A DNA stretch of 64,000 bases from Pseudomonadota bacterium (GCA_018241725.1 JAFEDI010000146.1:22045-86044), one strand, 5' to 3'. Positions 8,186 to 16,455 are shown, numbered from the stretch's first letter. Notes: generated by a model from the sequence alone, not told the origin. Made by a program: numbers and translations.

Positions 8186-8987
8186 TCATCGACAAGCGGT
8201 TTTGATTTTTTGAGGATCAGTCACAAACGGATTCCCCTCTCCCTGCCATCGAACGATCCGGGTATCTCGCTCGCGTTCCCAGGCGTCCACCGGATAGGTC
8301 TTGGCCCAAGCGCACATCAGCTTCTTGTCCTGCGCGCTCATCCGCAGGCCGTAGGCATCGTACATGTAGAGCGTGATCCGGGCTGCCCGTCCGCGGACTT
8401 CCTCGCGGGGCTGCACGCGCTTTCCCTTGAAGTCGACGATGGTCTGGCACTCGCCGTACATGCTGGAGCGCTCTCGCGTCCAGGCGCTGTAGGCGAAGTT
8501 GTTCCGATCGCCATTGACCTCACCGACAGCCGGCACCAGGTTGTTCAGATCGCCTTCAGCCTTCCGGAAGACGGGATCGGTGTCCGTGCAGTTCTTTCGC
8601 CCGCCGTCTTGCCAGCACTGGCGCTGGTGGCCTAGCACCCAGGCTGGGACGACGTGCTCCCATTCGATCCGACCAGCGCGCAGCGCATTCTTGCGGGGCG
8701 TGTAGCCGCAGCTGTCGAAGTGGACCACCGTGCTGACATAGCGGCAGCCACAGTAGAAATCCTCCTCAAGCCCGTCGAAGACCTTGGGGAGCACCTTCTT
8801 GGCGTTGGCGAAGTCTCGGTGCCCTACGGCGCGGACGCTGTTGACCAGATCCGGCGACGGAGCGGCCGGCGCCAGTGTCGCGGCGGGTGATGAACTGGGA
8901 GCCGGGGAGGAGTGAGGGCGGGGCGTGGTATTGGCTGCATGGCAGCCGGCCAGAACACTGGCGATCAGCAAGGCAAGGTAACGCATC
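8186..8987 (-). CDS. Endonuclease I family secreted nuclease (lipoprotein)
   Basis: The product has 266 residues from MRYLALL. A lipobox (VLAGC) directs lipidation after the signal peptide, followed by a proline/alanine/serine-rich linker (about 20-48) and an endonuclease I domain. The hallmark motif RIEWEHVVPAW and the metal-site region GDLNNLVPAVGEVNGDRNNF are both present, with multiple cysteines as in periplasmic EndA/NucM proteins. It cleaves DNA non-specifically in the envelope. On a mobile element it may limit incoming DNA or scavenge nucleotides. An upstream in-frame ATG at 9076 would hide the signal peptide, so the shorter start was chosen. Confidence 0.9.
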
Positions 8988-9160
8988 CGAGAAGTGTAAC
9001 CGCAGTGACGCGGGAGCCAGGCGGTGTGCCCGCTTTCGCGCTTAGGAGCGACCCTGCCGCGATTGAACTGCATCACATCAGCGCTGGTGATTTGCCGTAT
9101 CGCACACTACCGATATGGGTGAAACATGTCAGTCTCATCCGCCAATCCCGAGACGAAGAA

Positions 9161-9367
9161 ATGCGCTCATCTGCTCTTGCTGTCCTGATTCTGTTTGCTG
9201 CGGGTATCGTCCATGCCGGCGAGAGTCCGTCTGCGCAGCGTCGTTCCATCTTCACCCCCGCTCCGAAGGAGGTCGGGCAGCTCATCAAGGTCTGTAAGGG
9301 CTGCGGGTGTCGTGGTGGGGGAGGCTACCGGCTGCCGAACGGCAAGTGTGCGCCGAAGCCGAGGTAG
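9161..9367 (+). CDS. Small exported cysteine-rich protein
   Basis: The product has 68 residues. The ATG at 9161 follows GACGAAGA. Residues 1-19 are a signal peptide (ends IVHA-GE). The mature peptide is basic with a CKGCGC cluster and a GGGGYRLPNGKC tail, a layout seen in tiny secreted phage-island proteins. It ends five bases before the next gene, so it is probably cotranscribed with it. Function unknown. Confidence 0.55.
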   Translation: MRSSALAVLILFAAGIVHAGESPSAQRRSIFTPAPKEVGQLIKVCKGCGCRGGGGYRLPNGKCAPKPR

Positions 9368-9372
9368 CCTTG

Positions 9373-9702
9373 ATGAGCACTGCCGAGCCGAGTGTTTTGC
9401 GTCAGGTCGCCGCGGAGGATCGAAGGCTGAGAATCCTCCAGGCGCTGGAGTGGAGTAACGGTTACACGTCCAACGCTTCGCTGTTGAAGGAGCTCTTGAA
9501 GACGGTGGGGCATGTGACGTCGACCCACGTGCTGGCGGCCGACCTTGCGTGGCTTGAGGATGTCGAGCTGATCAGGCTGACGAAGCAGGAAGCGTTTTCG
9601 GTGGTCAAGCTGACCGCGGCTGGCCTGGATGTCGTTCAGGATGCACGGCTGCTCCCTGGGGTAGCGCGCCCCGACCCAGAGGACTCTCCGTTCAGACGAT
9701 AG
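9373..9702 (+). CDS. Mu-like phage winged-helix protein (VpaChn25_0724 type)
   Basis: The product has 109 residues. The pattern RRLRILQALEWSNGYTSNASLLKELL ... DLAWLEDVELIRLTK ... LDVVQDARLLPGVARPDP matches my recollection of a small phage family found in Mu-like prophages, predicted to be a winged-helix (ArsR-like) protein. It probably binds DNA. It sits downstream of a small exported peptide and convergent to the tiny-gene operon. Assigned from family memory rather than from a catalytic motif. Confidence 0.65.
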   Translation: MSTAEPSVLRQVAAEDRRLRILQALEWSNGYTSNASLLKELLKTVGHVTSTHVLAADLAWLEDVELIRLTKQEAFSVVKLTAAGLDVVQDARLLPGVARPDPEDSPFRR

Positions 9703-9775
9703 GTTTGCGCAGGGGGCGGGCCAAACGAAAAACCCGCCACGTGGACGGGTTGAGTGATCAGGGGCGGGCGGATCG

Positions 9776-10033
9776 TCAGCCGTGCAGCTCTTCCAACTCA
9801 GCCCGCGCCATCTCGGCCAACTGGTAGGCGCCGGCCAGCAGCGCCTCCATGTCGTTGATCGACAGCACCGCCAAATCCTTCCGCTCTGAAGCCAGCAGCG
9901 TGAAGTGCTGCGCGGCAAGGACGAGCGTGGTCGTAACGCTGGTGATGGCCCGGTACATCGTGCCGGCCTGCTCAGCGGTGAGGGTGACCGGCGCGCTGAA
10001 GTCCTGCCAGTGCTCTCTCGGGTGGGCGCTCAT
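9776..10033 (-). CDS. Small helical protein of the tiny-gene operon (last gene)
   Basis: The product has 85 residues, all-helical in appearance, with no signal or membrane segment. Its ATG overlaps the stop of the gene upstream (10030-10033). It belongs to a chain of five very small genes linked by ATGA overlaps (10902 to 9776), typical of phage early accessory operons. Not recognised. Confidence 0.6.
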   Translation of the reverse strand: MSAHPREHWQDFSAPVTLTAEQAGTMYRAITSVTTTLVLAAQHFTLLASERKDLAVLSINDMEALLAGAYQLAEMARAELEELHG

Positions 10034-10266
10034 TGCTTCACCCCGCCTTCCTGCATCTTCTCCAGGGTGGAGCCGGCGAAGTTCTCCATATCGCAGGCGA
10101 CGGACCAGCCCAGGGCGGCCAGCTTGGCGGCATCGGAGAATTCCGGCGCCTTTTCCTTGATTGCCTGCAGCAGGGCGGCGAGCTGGGCGAATGCGTCGGC
10201 GCAGCTGTTCAGGCAGCCTTCCACGTCGTTCATGGGGATGGGCTTGAAGCCGGTGGTGGTGCTCAT
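10030..10266 (-). CDS. Small helical protein of the tiny-gene operon (fourth gene)
   Basis: The product has 78 residues, acidic and amphipathic, with three Cys. It overlaps its neighbours by four bases on both sides, so it is translationally coupled. The C-terminal half (GWSVACDMENFAGSTLEKM) is helical. No family recognised. Confidence 0.6.
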   Translation of the reverse strand: MSTTTGFKPIPMNDVEGCLNSCADAFAQLAALLQAIKEKAPEFSDAAKLAALGWSVACDMENFAGSTLEKMQEGGVKQ

Positions 10267-10613
10267 GGTTGAGTCCTCCGTCCACGTGCGTCGCATTGTG
10301 CTTGTACCGTCCAACCGAGCAGGTCGTCGGCTCGTTCCCGTACCTGCTCGCCCAGCCACGCAAGGGAGTGAATCATCTGGGCTTGGCTCTGGATGCCATA
10401 CAGCAGCGCCGACACGTCGGCAGGCGCGCGCAGCCATCCGCCGGTCTCGTCGCTTTCGACCAGTGCTCCCAGGTTGCCGCAGGTCGTGGCTAGGTTGCTC
10501 GCCATCAGCTGGGCGTCGTCGCTGGCGGAGTTGAGCAGGCCCAGTTCTTCAAGCGTCAGGTGGTCGGCCGCACGCTCCCACAGCAGGGAAACGGCTTCGT
10601 GGAGGGTTCTCAT
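10263..10613 (-). CDS. Small helical protein of the tiny-gene operon (third gene)
   Basis: The product has 116 residues, leucine/alanine-rich and helical, with a basic C-terminus (CDARGRRTQP). The ATG at 10613 overlaps the stop of the 33-residue gene upstream. Its central part resembles the 85-residue protein two genes downstream (both alternate Ala/Leu with a WLGEQV- or YQLAEM-type segment), but this is a weak visual similarity. Function unknown. Confidence 0.6.
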   Translation of the reverse strand: MRTLHEAVSLLWERAADHLTLEELGLLNSASDDAQLMASNLATTCGNLGALVESDETGGWLRAPADVSALLYGIQSQAQMIHSLAWLGEQVRERADDLLGWTVQAQCDARGRRTQP

Positions 10614-10711
10614 GCTGCAGCCCTCCCGGCAAACGTCAGGCGGTAGGCCAGGGCTGCGCCCGTGAAGCGGCGCAACGTGCGGTACAGGGTGAGGCGGGTT
10701 CGGGCGCTCAT
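10610..10711 (-). CDS. Very short basic peptide gene in the tiny-gene operon
   Basis: A 33-codon frame starting at 10711. The peptide is very arginine-rich (begins MSARTRLTLYRTL). Its start overlaps the stop of the gene before it, and its stop overlaps the start of the gene after it (ATGA both times), which argues that it is translated to keep the operon coupled. It could be a regulatory or nucleic-acid-binding microprotein, or simply a coupling cistron. Confidence 0.5.
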   Translation of the reverse strand: MSARTRLTLYRTLRRFTGAALAYRLTFAGRAAA

Positions 10712-10902
10712 TTGGCCACCTCCCGCAGTTCGGACAGGGCCAGCTCGAAAGCGCTGACGCGCCCTTCGTAGAAGGCTTTGCCAAAGCCGGTTTCCTTCTC
10801 GGCCTGCTGTCGGCTGTCGAGAAGCCGGGCCTCAAGGAACGTGATGGTGTCGGTGAGGGTGATGCGCTTGGGCGCGGCTGCGCCTGGGGAGGTGGTGTGC
10901 AT
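10708..10902 (-). CDS. Small helical protein, first gene of the tiny-gene operon
   Basis: The product has 64 residues and starts at 10902 behind a good AAGGAG site nine bases upstream. Predicted coiled and helical (DTITFLEARLLDSRQQAEKE ... FELALSELREVAK). An in-frame extension to 11076 exists, but it runs through a hairpin-rich segment and has no ribosome site, so the short form was chosen. The promoter for the five-gene operon must lie between 10903 and about 11060. Function unknown. Confidence 0.6.
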   Translation of the reverse strand: MHTTSPGAAAPKRITLTDTITFLEARLLDSRQQAEKETGFGKAFYEGRVSAFELALSELREVAK

Positions 10903-11060
10903 GGTGGTACTCCTTGAGTGCGGTGCGTTCTCCCGCAACCCCACGCCAATGGGGTGGCAGGAACCGTGCGGCGTTGGCGTACCGGTCTCAAGGACACCGG
11001 CGAGCCCGAAGGCTCCACCGCACGGCCCCACCATTAAACAGGCGTGACCATGCAACCGAT

Positions 11061-11151
11061 ATGAAAAAAGCCGCAAAAGTGTATGCGGCCTTATCGGCCT
11101 TGAGAGTTCGGGACGCCAATCCCGCGCCCCTCTGTCTCGGGGCTTTTTCAG
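11061..11151 (+). ncRNA. Candidate structured small RNA ending in an intrinsic terminator
   Basis: Three successive hairpins: GCCGCA/TGCGGC (11070-11075, 11084-11089), CGGGA/TCCCG (11109-11113, 11120-11124) and GCCCC/GGGGC (11126-11130, 11139-11143) followed by TTTTT. It lies in the 356-base gap between the divergent tiny-gene operon and the AT-rich cassette. P4-type satellites place a short immunity RNA and leader peptides in such positions. A 43-codon frame (11061-11192) overlaps it, so a leader-peptide reading is also possible. The rest of the gap shows no other gene. Confidence 0.4.
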
Positions 11152-11267
11152 TATCGGCGGGTGCCGAGATGAATGTCAAGTGGCACGTTTAACTGAGTTA
11201 GCCGAGGTGCCATGGTAGCGTCGTATTTTTGAAAGCCTGATCTGTTTGGTTTTGGGAGATGTCGCTG

Positions 11268-12281
11268 ATGGTCGACTTAGAAGAAGTAAAAAGAATTGTT
11301 GAGTTGCTTGAGCAAACTACGAGCCTCTCTGTAGTGAGTGCTTTTCTAAAGGGGAAAGGCCTTCATCATTCGGCTGGGAGTTGGGGTAATTTGCTTGAGA
11401 AACGGATTATTCCGTATGTTCAAGAATACGCCATTGCGGTTGATGAATTGATCGGGCTTTTGCGTAATGCTGAGGAGTCCGGGGGGCAGCATGTCTTTAT
11501 TTATCAGTGCTCTGAGGATGTTGCACTGAGTATTATTGATAGGTCCAATGTAAAGGCTGCGCTTGAAAAAAATGGCCTGGATCATTTGCTGGTTAAGCCG
11601 CTTGTCCTTGAACAGCCAGATACTCCGCAGCTTGTTGACGTTAGATGGGAGGTTTCAGGAATTGACACCGCGCTGATTGTTAAACAGGTCGAGCGGCGTG
11701 TTTATTCAAAGTTTGTGGGTACTGAGCCGCATGGAAATCAAATTCACAAAGTGTATGAGCAGGTTCGTGAGCGTGCTGTTAATGTGGCGAAGTTGCATAG
11801 GTCTGGTTTTTTGGAGCTGAGAATCGCGCTTCACAAAAACTCCAGCAAATATGAAGATGATGTTTATAGATTCTTTAAGGCGATTGAAGGGATAATTCCT
11901 CCTTCCTCATTTAGAGAGGTTTCTCTAGGTGTGGCAAAGAATAGGATATGGACTGAAAGGAAGGCGTTGAGTCATCTTATTCGATATAGTGACTCAACCT
12001 TGAGAGATGAACGTGGGAATGTGCTGCGAGCTGCCACAGGCTCTGATGTTAGTGATTTGAAGGATAATGATGCAGTTGCTGGCAGTCTTGATTATTTGCT
12101 TTCCAATGACAAGACTGCATATTGCCATGGTTCAAGTTTTTGGTTTAGGAAAAATGACCACCTGGCAAACGACATTCGAGTGACTTTAGATGGTGAGCCG
12201 AATGAGTATGCTCTTACGTCTAAGTGTAGCGCGGAGGAGTATGAGTATGTCCTCAGTAAAATTAGACTCCTTAATAAGTGA
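11268..12281 (+). CDS. Unknown protein, first gene of AT-rich cassette
   Basis: The product has 337 residues from the ATG at 11268, which is nine bases after GGGAG; an ATG at 11259 touches the ribosome site. No transmembrane segment and no motif I recognise. The N-terminal 60 residues are helical; the middle (about 130-210) contains VRWEVSGIDTALIVKQVERRVYSKF; a Trp/Phe-rich segment (SSFWFRKNDHL) is near the C-terminus. The gene is visibly AT-richer than the rest of the window, with many A/T third bases and rare Leu/Arg codons. It overlaps the next gene by 35 bases. By context it is a sensor or adaptor of a candidate defence module; this is inference only. Confidence 0.75.
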   Translation: MVDLEEVKRIVELLEQTTSLSVVSAFLKGKGLHHSAGSWGNLLEKRIIPYVQEYAIAVDELIGLLRNAEESGGQHVFIYQCSEDVALSIIDRSNVKAALEKNGLDHLLVKPLVLEQPDTPQLVDVRWEVSGIDTALIVKQVERRVYSKFVGTEPHGNQIHKVYEQVRERAVNVAKLHRSGFLELRIALHKNSSKYEDDVYRFFKAIEGIIPPSSFREVSLGVAKNRIWTERKALSHLIRYSDSTLRDERGNVLRAATGSDVSDLKDNDAVAGSLDYLLSNDKTAYCHGSSFWFRKNDHLANDIRVTLDGEPNEYALTSKCSAEEYEYVLSKIRLLNK

Positions 12282-12624
12282 GTTTCCTGAGGAAGAGGGG
12301 GCGGCAAGGCGGCTTATTGATTATTTGGAGTCTGGCGATAAGAGTAACCATAGTGTCCGTGAGTTGACAGTTCAGAGATTGTTCGACCTTGTGCATCCAT
12401 CTTCTCAGCGGGTTTTGGCCAAGATGTTGGCACGGCTTACGGAGCAAGGGGTTTTGCGAAGAATAGTCCGAGTTGAGTCTGAAGCTCATGGAGGTATTGG
12501 AGACTTTGATTCTTTAAGCGATATCCCTCTTGTTATGTTTGATTTTCGCCTCGGGCGCGACGTAGAAGTGCGGTTAGATCAAGTGCGCCTGATTTATAGA
12601 GTCCAAATGGATCAAGTGGGTTAA
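12247..12624 (+). CDS. Unknown protein with possible winged-helix fold, second gene of AT-rich cassette
   Basis: The product has 125 residues. The start at 12247 is preceded by GGAGGAG at seven bases spacing. A segment around residues 30-75 (VRELTVQRLFDLVHPSSQRVLAKMLARLTEQGVLRRIVRVES) reads like a winged helix: helix, helix, then a strand pair. An acidic C-terminal part follows. It overlaps the 3' end of the first gene and ends two bases before the hydrolase gene, so the three form one transcription unit. It may be a repressor of the cassette or a small partner of the first protein. Confidence 0.65.
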   Translation: MSSVKLDSLISEFPEEEGAARRLIDYLESGDKSNHSVRELTVQRLFDLVHPSSQRVLAKMLARLTEQGVLRRIVRVESEAHGGIGDFDSLSDIPLVMFDFRLGRDVEVRLDQVRLIYRVQMDQVG

Positions 12625-12626
12625 GT

Positions 12627-13538
12627 ATGTCTTTGTTAAGTGCTGACATGCATTCTCTGGAGACGCTTCCTGCTCTGGCAATGAGCAAGCTGGAACAGGT
12701 AAAAAGCCTCTTGTCTTCAATATCTGATCCGGCGGATCGAGAGCTCGCGGAGACAATATTCTTTCTTGGGCACGCCTTGGGATCCGAGAGGAGCTCGGTT
12801 AAAGAGTCAATAGTCGTTCTCGTTCATGGTATTCGGACGAACGCAGAGTGGCAAGGTAGGGTGGTAAAGCTTCTTGGGGATGCTGGTTTTAAAAACACAG
12901 TCCCTTTAGGGTATGGATTCCTTGATGCCTGTCGGTTTTGGTTTCCGTTTCTTACGCGACGAGGACCTATTTCTAAAATCGCACGCGACTTGAGGAGAAT
13001 AAGGAGTGATAATGAAGGGGTGAATATTTCTATTGTGGCCCATAGCTTCGGGACCTATATCCTAAGTGAGATTCTTAAAGAGGAAACTGATATTGTTTTC
13101 CATAGAATTCAGCTGTGCGGGTCAATTATAAATTTGAATTATCGATGGGATAAGGTAAAGGCTCAGGTCCGAGGGTGCATCGTCAACGATGTAGGAACAA
13201 GTGATGTGTGGCCAGTTCTAGCTAAGGCGCTTTCTTGGGGGTATGGACCCAGTGGAACGTTTGGGTTCAAGAGGTATGGCCTGACTGATCGGTATATAAA
13301 ATGTGGTCATAGTGATTTCTTTGATGATGAGCATGTAAAGAAATACTGGCTTCCGTTCTTGATTGACGGGCAGGTTGTGCAGAGTGAGGTGTCAAAAGAG
13401 GATAAGGCAAGTTATTGTTTGTCTCTTTTGTCGATTTTGCCGATCAAGATGATTCTTGCTTTTTTATTAGTTTCTTATTTTTTTGGGGTTGGGGATTTGG
13501 TTGAAATGGTTGGTGGTGCATTTCGATCTTTTTTGTGA
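12627..13538 (+). CDS. Alpha/beta-hydrolase with C-terminal membrane anchor, third gene of AT-rich cassette
   Basis: The product has 303 residues. The fold is evident from the first strand and oxyanion turn (SIVVLVHGIRTNAEW, about 61-75) and the nucleophile elbow IVAHSFGTYI (about 136-145, Ser in GxSxG-like HSFG). The acid and His are probably in the C-terminal half (a DRYIKCGHSDFFDD segment contains a suitable His/Asp). A hydrophobic segment near 272-292 predicts one membrane helix at the C-terminus. A membrane-tethered esterase or lipase next to a sensor-like protein is the layout of abortive-infection effectors, but no known system was recognised. The AT-rich composition ends with this gene. 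Confidence 0.8.
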   Translation: MSLLSADMHSLETLPALAMSKLEQVKSLLSSISDPADRELAETIFFLGHALGSERSSVKESIVVLVHGIRTNAEWQGRVVKLLGDAGFKNTVPLGYGFLDACRFWFPFLTRRGPISKIARDLRRIRSDNEGVNISIVAHSFGTYILSEILKEETDIVFHRIQLCGSIINLNYRWDKVKAQVRGCIVNDVGTSDVWPVLAKALSWGYGPSGTFGFKRYGLTDRYIKCGHSDFFDDEHVKKYWLPFLIDGQVVQSEVSKEDKASYCLSLLSILPIKMILAFLLVSYFFGVGDLVEMVGGAFRSFL

Positions 13539-13643
13539 GGTTTTTTCTCTTCCTGGCTCTAGTCGGTGGCCGGTATCGTCTTGATCTATTCCCGCGCCTT
13601 CCTCGGGAAACGGGCGAGGTGTGGCTGCGAGACGTTTCTCCAC

Positions 13644-14360
13644 TCACACCTTGCGGCTCCCGGTGAGTTCGTAGCGCAGCTGCTCTCTGAAGGCATCAGC
13701 CAGCATTTGCTGGACATTCACGCTGGGGCCGAACAAGTCCCCCTGTTCGCCGAGGACGTGTTTCTTGAACCGCAGAAATACTTGGTATACAGCCGGCCCA
13801 TAGAGCTGCTTTAACTCGCCCTTCTTCCAGTTGAAACGAGAGCCGCCGCGGGTGGTCGGCGTCACGCTGCCAATCTTTCCCACGCTACCAAGATCGCTCC
13901 CGCGAACGAAAACACCCAAGCCATTGCCACCGCTTGTCTTGCCGGCCCGAAGGGGGAGCAGGAAAGCGCTCTTGATCGTTTTGCGGGGAGCGCCCTTGCC
14001 GACCCTGACAGAAACCCCGGCTTGCTTCCTGCCGCCTGGAATTCCGCGCAGGGAATCCCCTTTGGCACGCACTGCCGGTGCGGTCACCTGCCTGGCGTCG
14101 TAGTTTGTGAGCCGAATGTCATCGCGCTCCGCGATGATGTCGACCTGCAGTCGCCCTGGCCCGGCCTTGAGCATCCAGATCTTGTCGCGTACGTAAGCAG
14201 TCTTGAGGTTGAGCTCGCTCGTAACCTCCCTGATCGCCAAGGTACGGACCTTGGCACCTGTCTGATTCAACGCGCGGTACATCGCCCGCTCGCCAACCGC
14301 TGGCACGCTGCGAACCTTGGCGGCGAGCTTCGCGAGTTTTTCAATGCCTGTGATCTTCAT
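13644..14360 (-). CDS. Prophage minor tail protein Z-like (GpZ) family
   Basis: The product has 238 residues from MKITGIEKLAKLA. The N-terminal region (KVRSVPAVGERAMYRALNQTGAKVRTLAIREVTSELNLKTAYVRDKI) is typical of GPZ tail-completion proteins, and the C-terminus has the usual LYGPAVYQVF and YELTG elements. In phages such proteins join tail to head or complete the tail tube. It is transcribed from the same strand as the capsid gene, 126 bases downstream. No other tail gene is present, so its use here, perhaps to remodel a helper phage's tail, is unclear. Confidence 0.8.
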   Translation of the reverse strand: MKITGIEKLAKLAAKVRSVPAVGERAMYRALNQTGAKVRTLAIREVTSELNLKTAYVRDKIWMLKAGPGRLQVDIIAERDDIRLTNYDARQVTAPAVRAKGDSLRGIPGGRKQAGVSVRVGKGAPRKTIKSAFLLPLRAGKTSGGNGLGVFVRGSDLGSVGKIGSVTPTTRGGSRFNWKKGELKQLYGPAVYQVFLRFKKHVLGEQGDLFGPSVNVQQMLADAFREQLRYELTGSRKV

Positions 14361-14486
14361 GGGGACGTTCTCAATAGGGTGGGGAGGTGCGCACCTCACA
14401 GCCACTCCCGATGGCGTCCCTGGTGCGCGTGCGCCGACCGTCAGCCGCCGGCCGGCACGGGTGGGGCCGAAGCCCCTTTCGGAGAA

Positions 14487-15617
14487 TCAGGCCCCGGCGT
14501 TGCTCACGACGCCGCGGTAATCCACGGCGGACACGCCGAAGTCGTGGCGAACCTTGAAGCGGGTGCCATCGACGGAGAAACCGGTTTCCCGCTCAAGCAC
14601 GGGCTCTTCGTTGCCATCGAGGAATGCGACCTCAAGGACGGGGGCTTCCACGGGATTGGCAAAGCTGTAGCGGCGCGTTCCAGTGAGGCGCGGGGAATCA
14701 ACGATGTCGGCGTACAGGCCGCGAACGGAGTTGGGACGGCGGTCGCCCGCGGGCTTGGTCGCGAGTTCATTGAACTCGGCCCCGTTCACCTCGATGGCCT
14801 TGGCACGCAGGCCGGCCGGAACGAGCAGGACGGACGGCTGGAGCGCGAGGTAGTCCCCGCTGCCGGGTTCCTTCTGCTGGGTCATCAGCACGCGGTCCGC
14901 GTCGACGGAATCCTGGGACAGCGCGGCACTGGTGCCGATGTTCCCGTGGTTGGCATGGAACAGCGTGTAGCCGTCGTCCAGGACCGGGCCAAGGCCAGAA
15001 TTCAGCAGCAGGATCGAATAGACGTCGTTCTCGATGGTACGCGCGGCGGAGCGGCCGAGCTGGGCCGACAGCCCCATGAAGGCGCCCGCATCATCGTTGA
15101 TGATGGCCTGGCGGGACAGCGTGATGATCAGCCCCTTGGTGCCGATCCGGACCCGGGCCCGTTCGCTATCCGGAATCGTGCCATTCACGAATTCGCCCAG
15201 CTCGTTGACCGGCTGCAGGTTCTGCAGCGCAGCCAGGCGGTAGCGCGGATGGTCGCGGAAGTCGGACACGGCTCCGACGGCGCAGAAGCGGCGCCAAGTG
15301 TCGGCCGCAATCGCATAGGCCGCCTGCAGCGTCTTGTGCATCGCGTTTTCCAGCAGGATCGGAAAGTCGCTGGTGGCTTGCGTGAAGGCAGCGCCGACGA
15401 TCTCCATCTTGTCGCGGCCGCGATGGTCCCAGCCGGCGCGGTCCAGCGACGCCCGGGCGAGATCCATCAGGCTGTCACCGCGATACGGGTTGCTGGCCAT
15501 GGAGGCGCGGACCTCGGCCGAGGCGACACCTGTGCGCACCATCAGGGCTGCGGCAACGGCATCGCGGCGCTTGTCGGTCTCGTCTTCGATGGTCTGGATC
15601 TGGTTTGCAGTAGGCAT
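14487..15617 (-). CDS. Phage major capsid protein (Mu-like / protease-capsid fusion type, capsid part)
   Basis: The product has 376 residues from the ATG at 15617, preceded by GAAGGAA. The sequence (LQPVNELGEFVNGTIPDSERARVRIGTKGLIITLSRQAIINDDAGAFMGLSAQLGRSAA... DGYTLFHANHGNIG) follows the capsid half of the ClpP-protease/major-capsid fusion proteins of Mu-like prophages. The protease half is absent: the frame opens just before the capsid domain. No portal, terminase or scaffold gene is nearby. A lone capsid gene points to a satellite that makes altered heads, or to a decayed prophage. Confidence 0.8.
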   Translation of the reverse strand: MPTANQIQTIEDETDKRRDAVAAALMVRTGVASAEVRASMASNPYRGDSLMDLARASLDRAGWDHRGRDKMEIVGAAFTQATSDFPILLENAMHKTLQAAYAIAADTWRRFCAVGAVSDFRDHPRYRLAALQNLQPVNELGEFVNGTIPDSERARVRIGTKGLIITLSRQAIINDDAGAFMGLSAQLGRSAARTIENDVYSILLLNSGLGPVLDDGYTLFHANHGNIGTSAALSQDSVDADRVLMTQQKEPGSGDYLALQPSVLLVPAGLRAKAIEVNGAEFNELATKPAGDRRPNSVRGLYADIVDSPRLTGTRRYSFANPVEAPVLEVAFLDGNEEPVLERETGFSVDGTRFKVRHDFGVSAVDYRGVVSNAGA

Positions 15618-15630
15618 GTCGATGATTCCT

Positions 15631-16176
15631 TCAGGACAGAATGGTGGTCTTGCCGGCAGCCATTGCCGCGGCGGCTTCTTCACTGGTGATGTCCGGGAAG
15701 CAGTCCGAGACCATCGATTCCCAATCCACGCAGAACGGGGTCATGTTGCTATTGGCGGTCAGGCCGAAGATCTCGACGAGAGCGGCGCGGATCTTCTTGT
15801 CACCGGCAATGCGCGCCCTGATCGGTGCGATCAGCTCTTCGGAACGGGCTCGAAGCGCCGCGTTGTGGGCGTGGGTCGCCGCGTAAACCTCTTGATCGAT
15901 CTTCGGTTGAACGTCGCGGGCGGCCTCGCTGACCTGCTGCTTTTCTTTCAGGCGCTCTCGGCTGGACTCCATCGCCGTTCGGGCGGCCATCACGTCCTTT
16001 TCGTTGGCGAGCCCGCGGATATACGCGGCCTGCACCTCATGCATGCGGGCGGTTGCCTCGACGATCTCCGTTTGGAGGGCCGTAATTTCGGACGCCGACT
16101 GCTCGACGATGGTTTGGGCCCGGGCACGTTGTGCCTCGAGATCCTTCAGGGCTTTGAGGGTGTCGATGGGTTTCAT
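15631..16176 (-). CDS. Coiled-coil protein upstream of the capsid gene
   Basis: The product has 181 residues. Residues about 5-120 are predicted as a long coiled coil rich in Ala, Glu and Arg; the C-terminus is short and mixed, with one or two Cys. It ends 14 bases before the capsid gene and is on the same strand, so they are cotranscribed. Position and coiled-coil nature suggest a scaffold-like or capsid-assembly role, but there is no family match that I can name. Confidence 0.6.
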   Translation of the reverse strand: MKPIDTLKALKDLEAQRARAQTIVEQSASEITALQTEIVEATARMHEVQAAYIRGLANEKDVMAARTAMESSRERLKEKQQVSEAARDVQPKIDQEVYAATHAHNAALRARSEELIAPIRARIAGDKKIRAALVEIFGLTANSNMTPFCVDWESMVSDCFPDITSEEAAAAMAAGKTTILS

Positions 16177-16205
16177 GGTTGTGGTCTTGACTGGGGGATA
16201 AGGGG

Positions 16206-16406
16206 TTACGACTGCGGGGGGCAGACTTCGGGCGACGCCGATGGCCACAGGAAGCGGCCGTTCGGGCGGCGAATCGGGACGGCGCCGAAGTAGCTGCCCT
16301 TCTCGGAAAGAGCGCGCCGAATGGCTTCCGGGGTAACCCCGGCCTGCCGGGCAAACTCAGCGGTGCTCAGTGCGTAGCTGGGGCGGGGGCTTGAAGAGGT
16401 GGGCAT
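16206..16406 (-). CDS. Small MerR/AlpA-like helix-turn-helix protein
   Basis: The product has 66 residues. LSTAEFARQAGVTPEAIRRALSEKG is a helix-turn-helix of the excisionase/AlpA type, followed by a short beta-wing (GRFLWP). It lies at the head of the capsid and coiled-coil genes on the minus strand, downstream of a terminator and a GTCTCA dyad. It probably regulates the structural genes or acts as a directionality factor. Confidence 0.6.
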   Translation of the reverse strand: MPTSSSPRPSYALSTAEFARQAGVTPEAIRRALSEKGSYFGAVPIRRPNGRFLWPSASPEVCPPQS

Positions 16407-16455
16407 CTGGCCGACTCCATGCAGTTGCGGTGAAATGCATGTTGCCGGTGGGGCT

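Noticed and set aside
10708-11076. Longer 122-codon version of the first tiny gene
   Set aside because: It crosses the hairpin region and has no ribosome site, while the internal ATG at 10902 has AAGGAG at good spacing. Not excluded with certainty.
14022-15689. 555-codon plus-strand frame opposite the capsid gene
   Set aside because: Antisense to the capsid protein, with no domain and biased composition.
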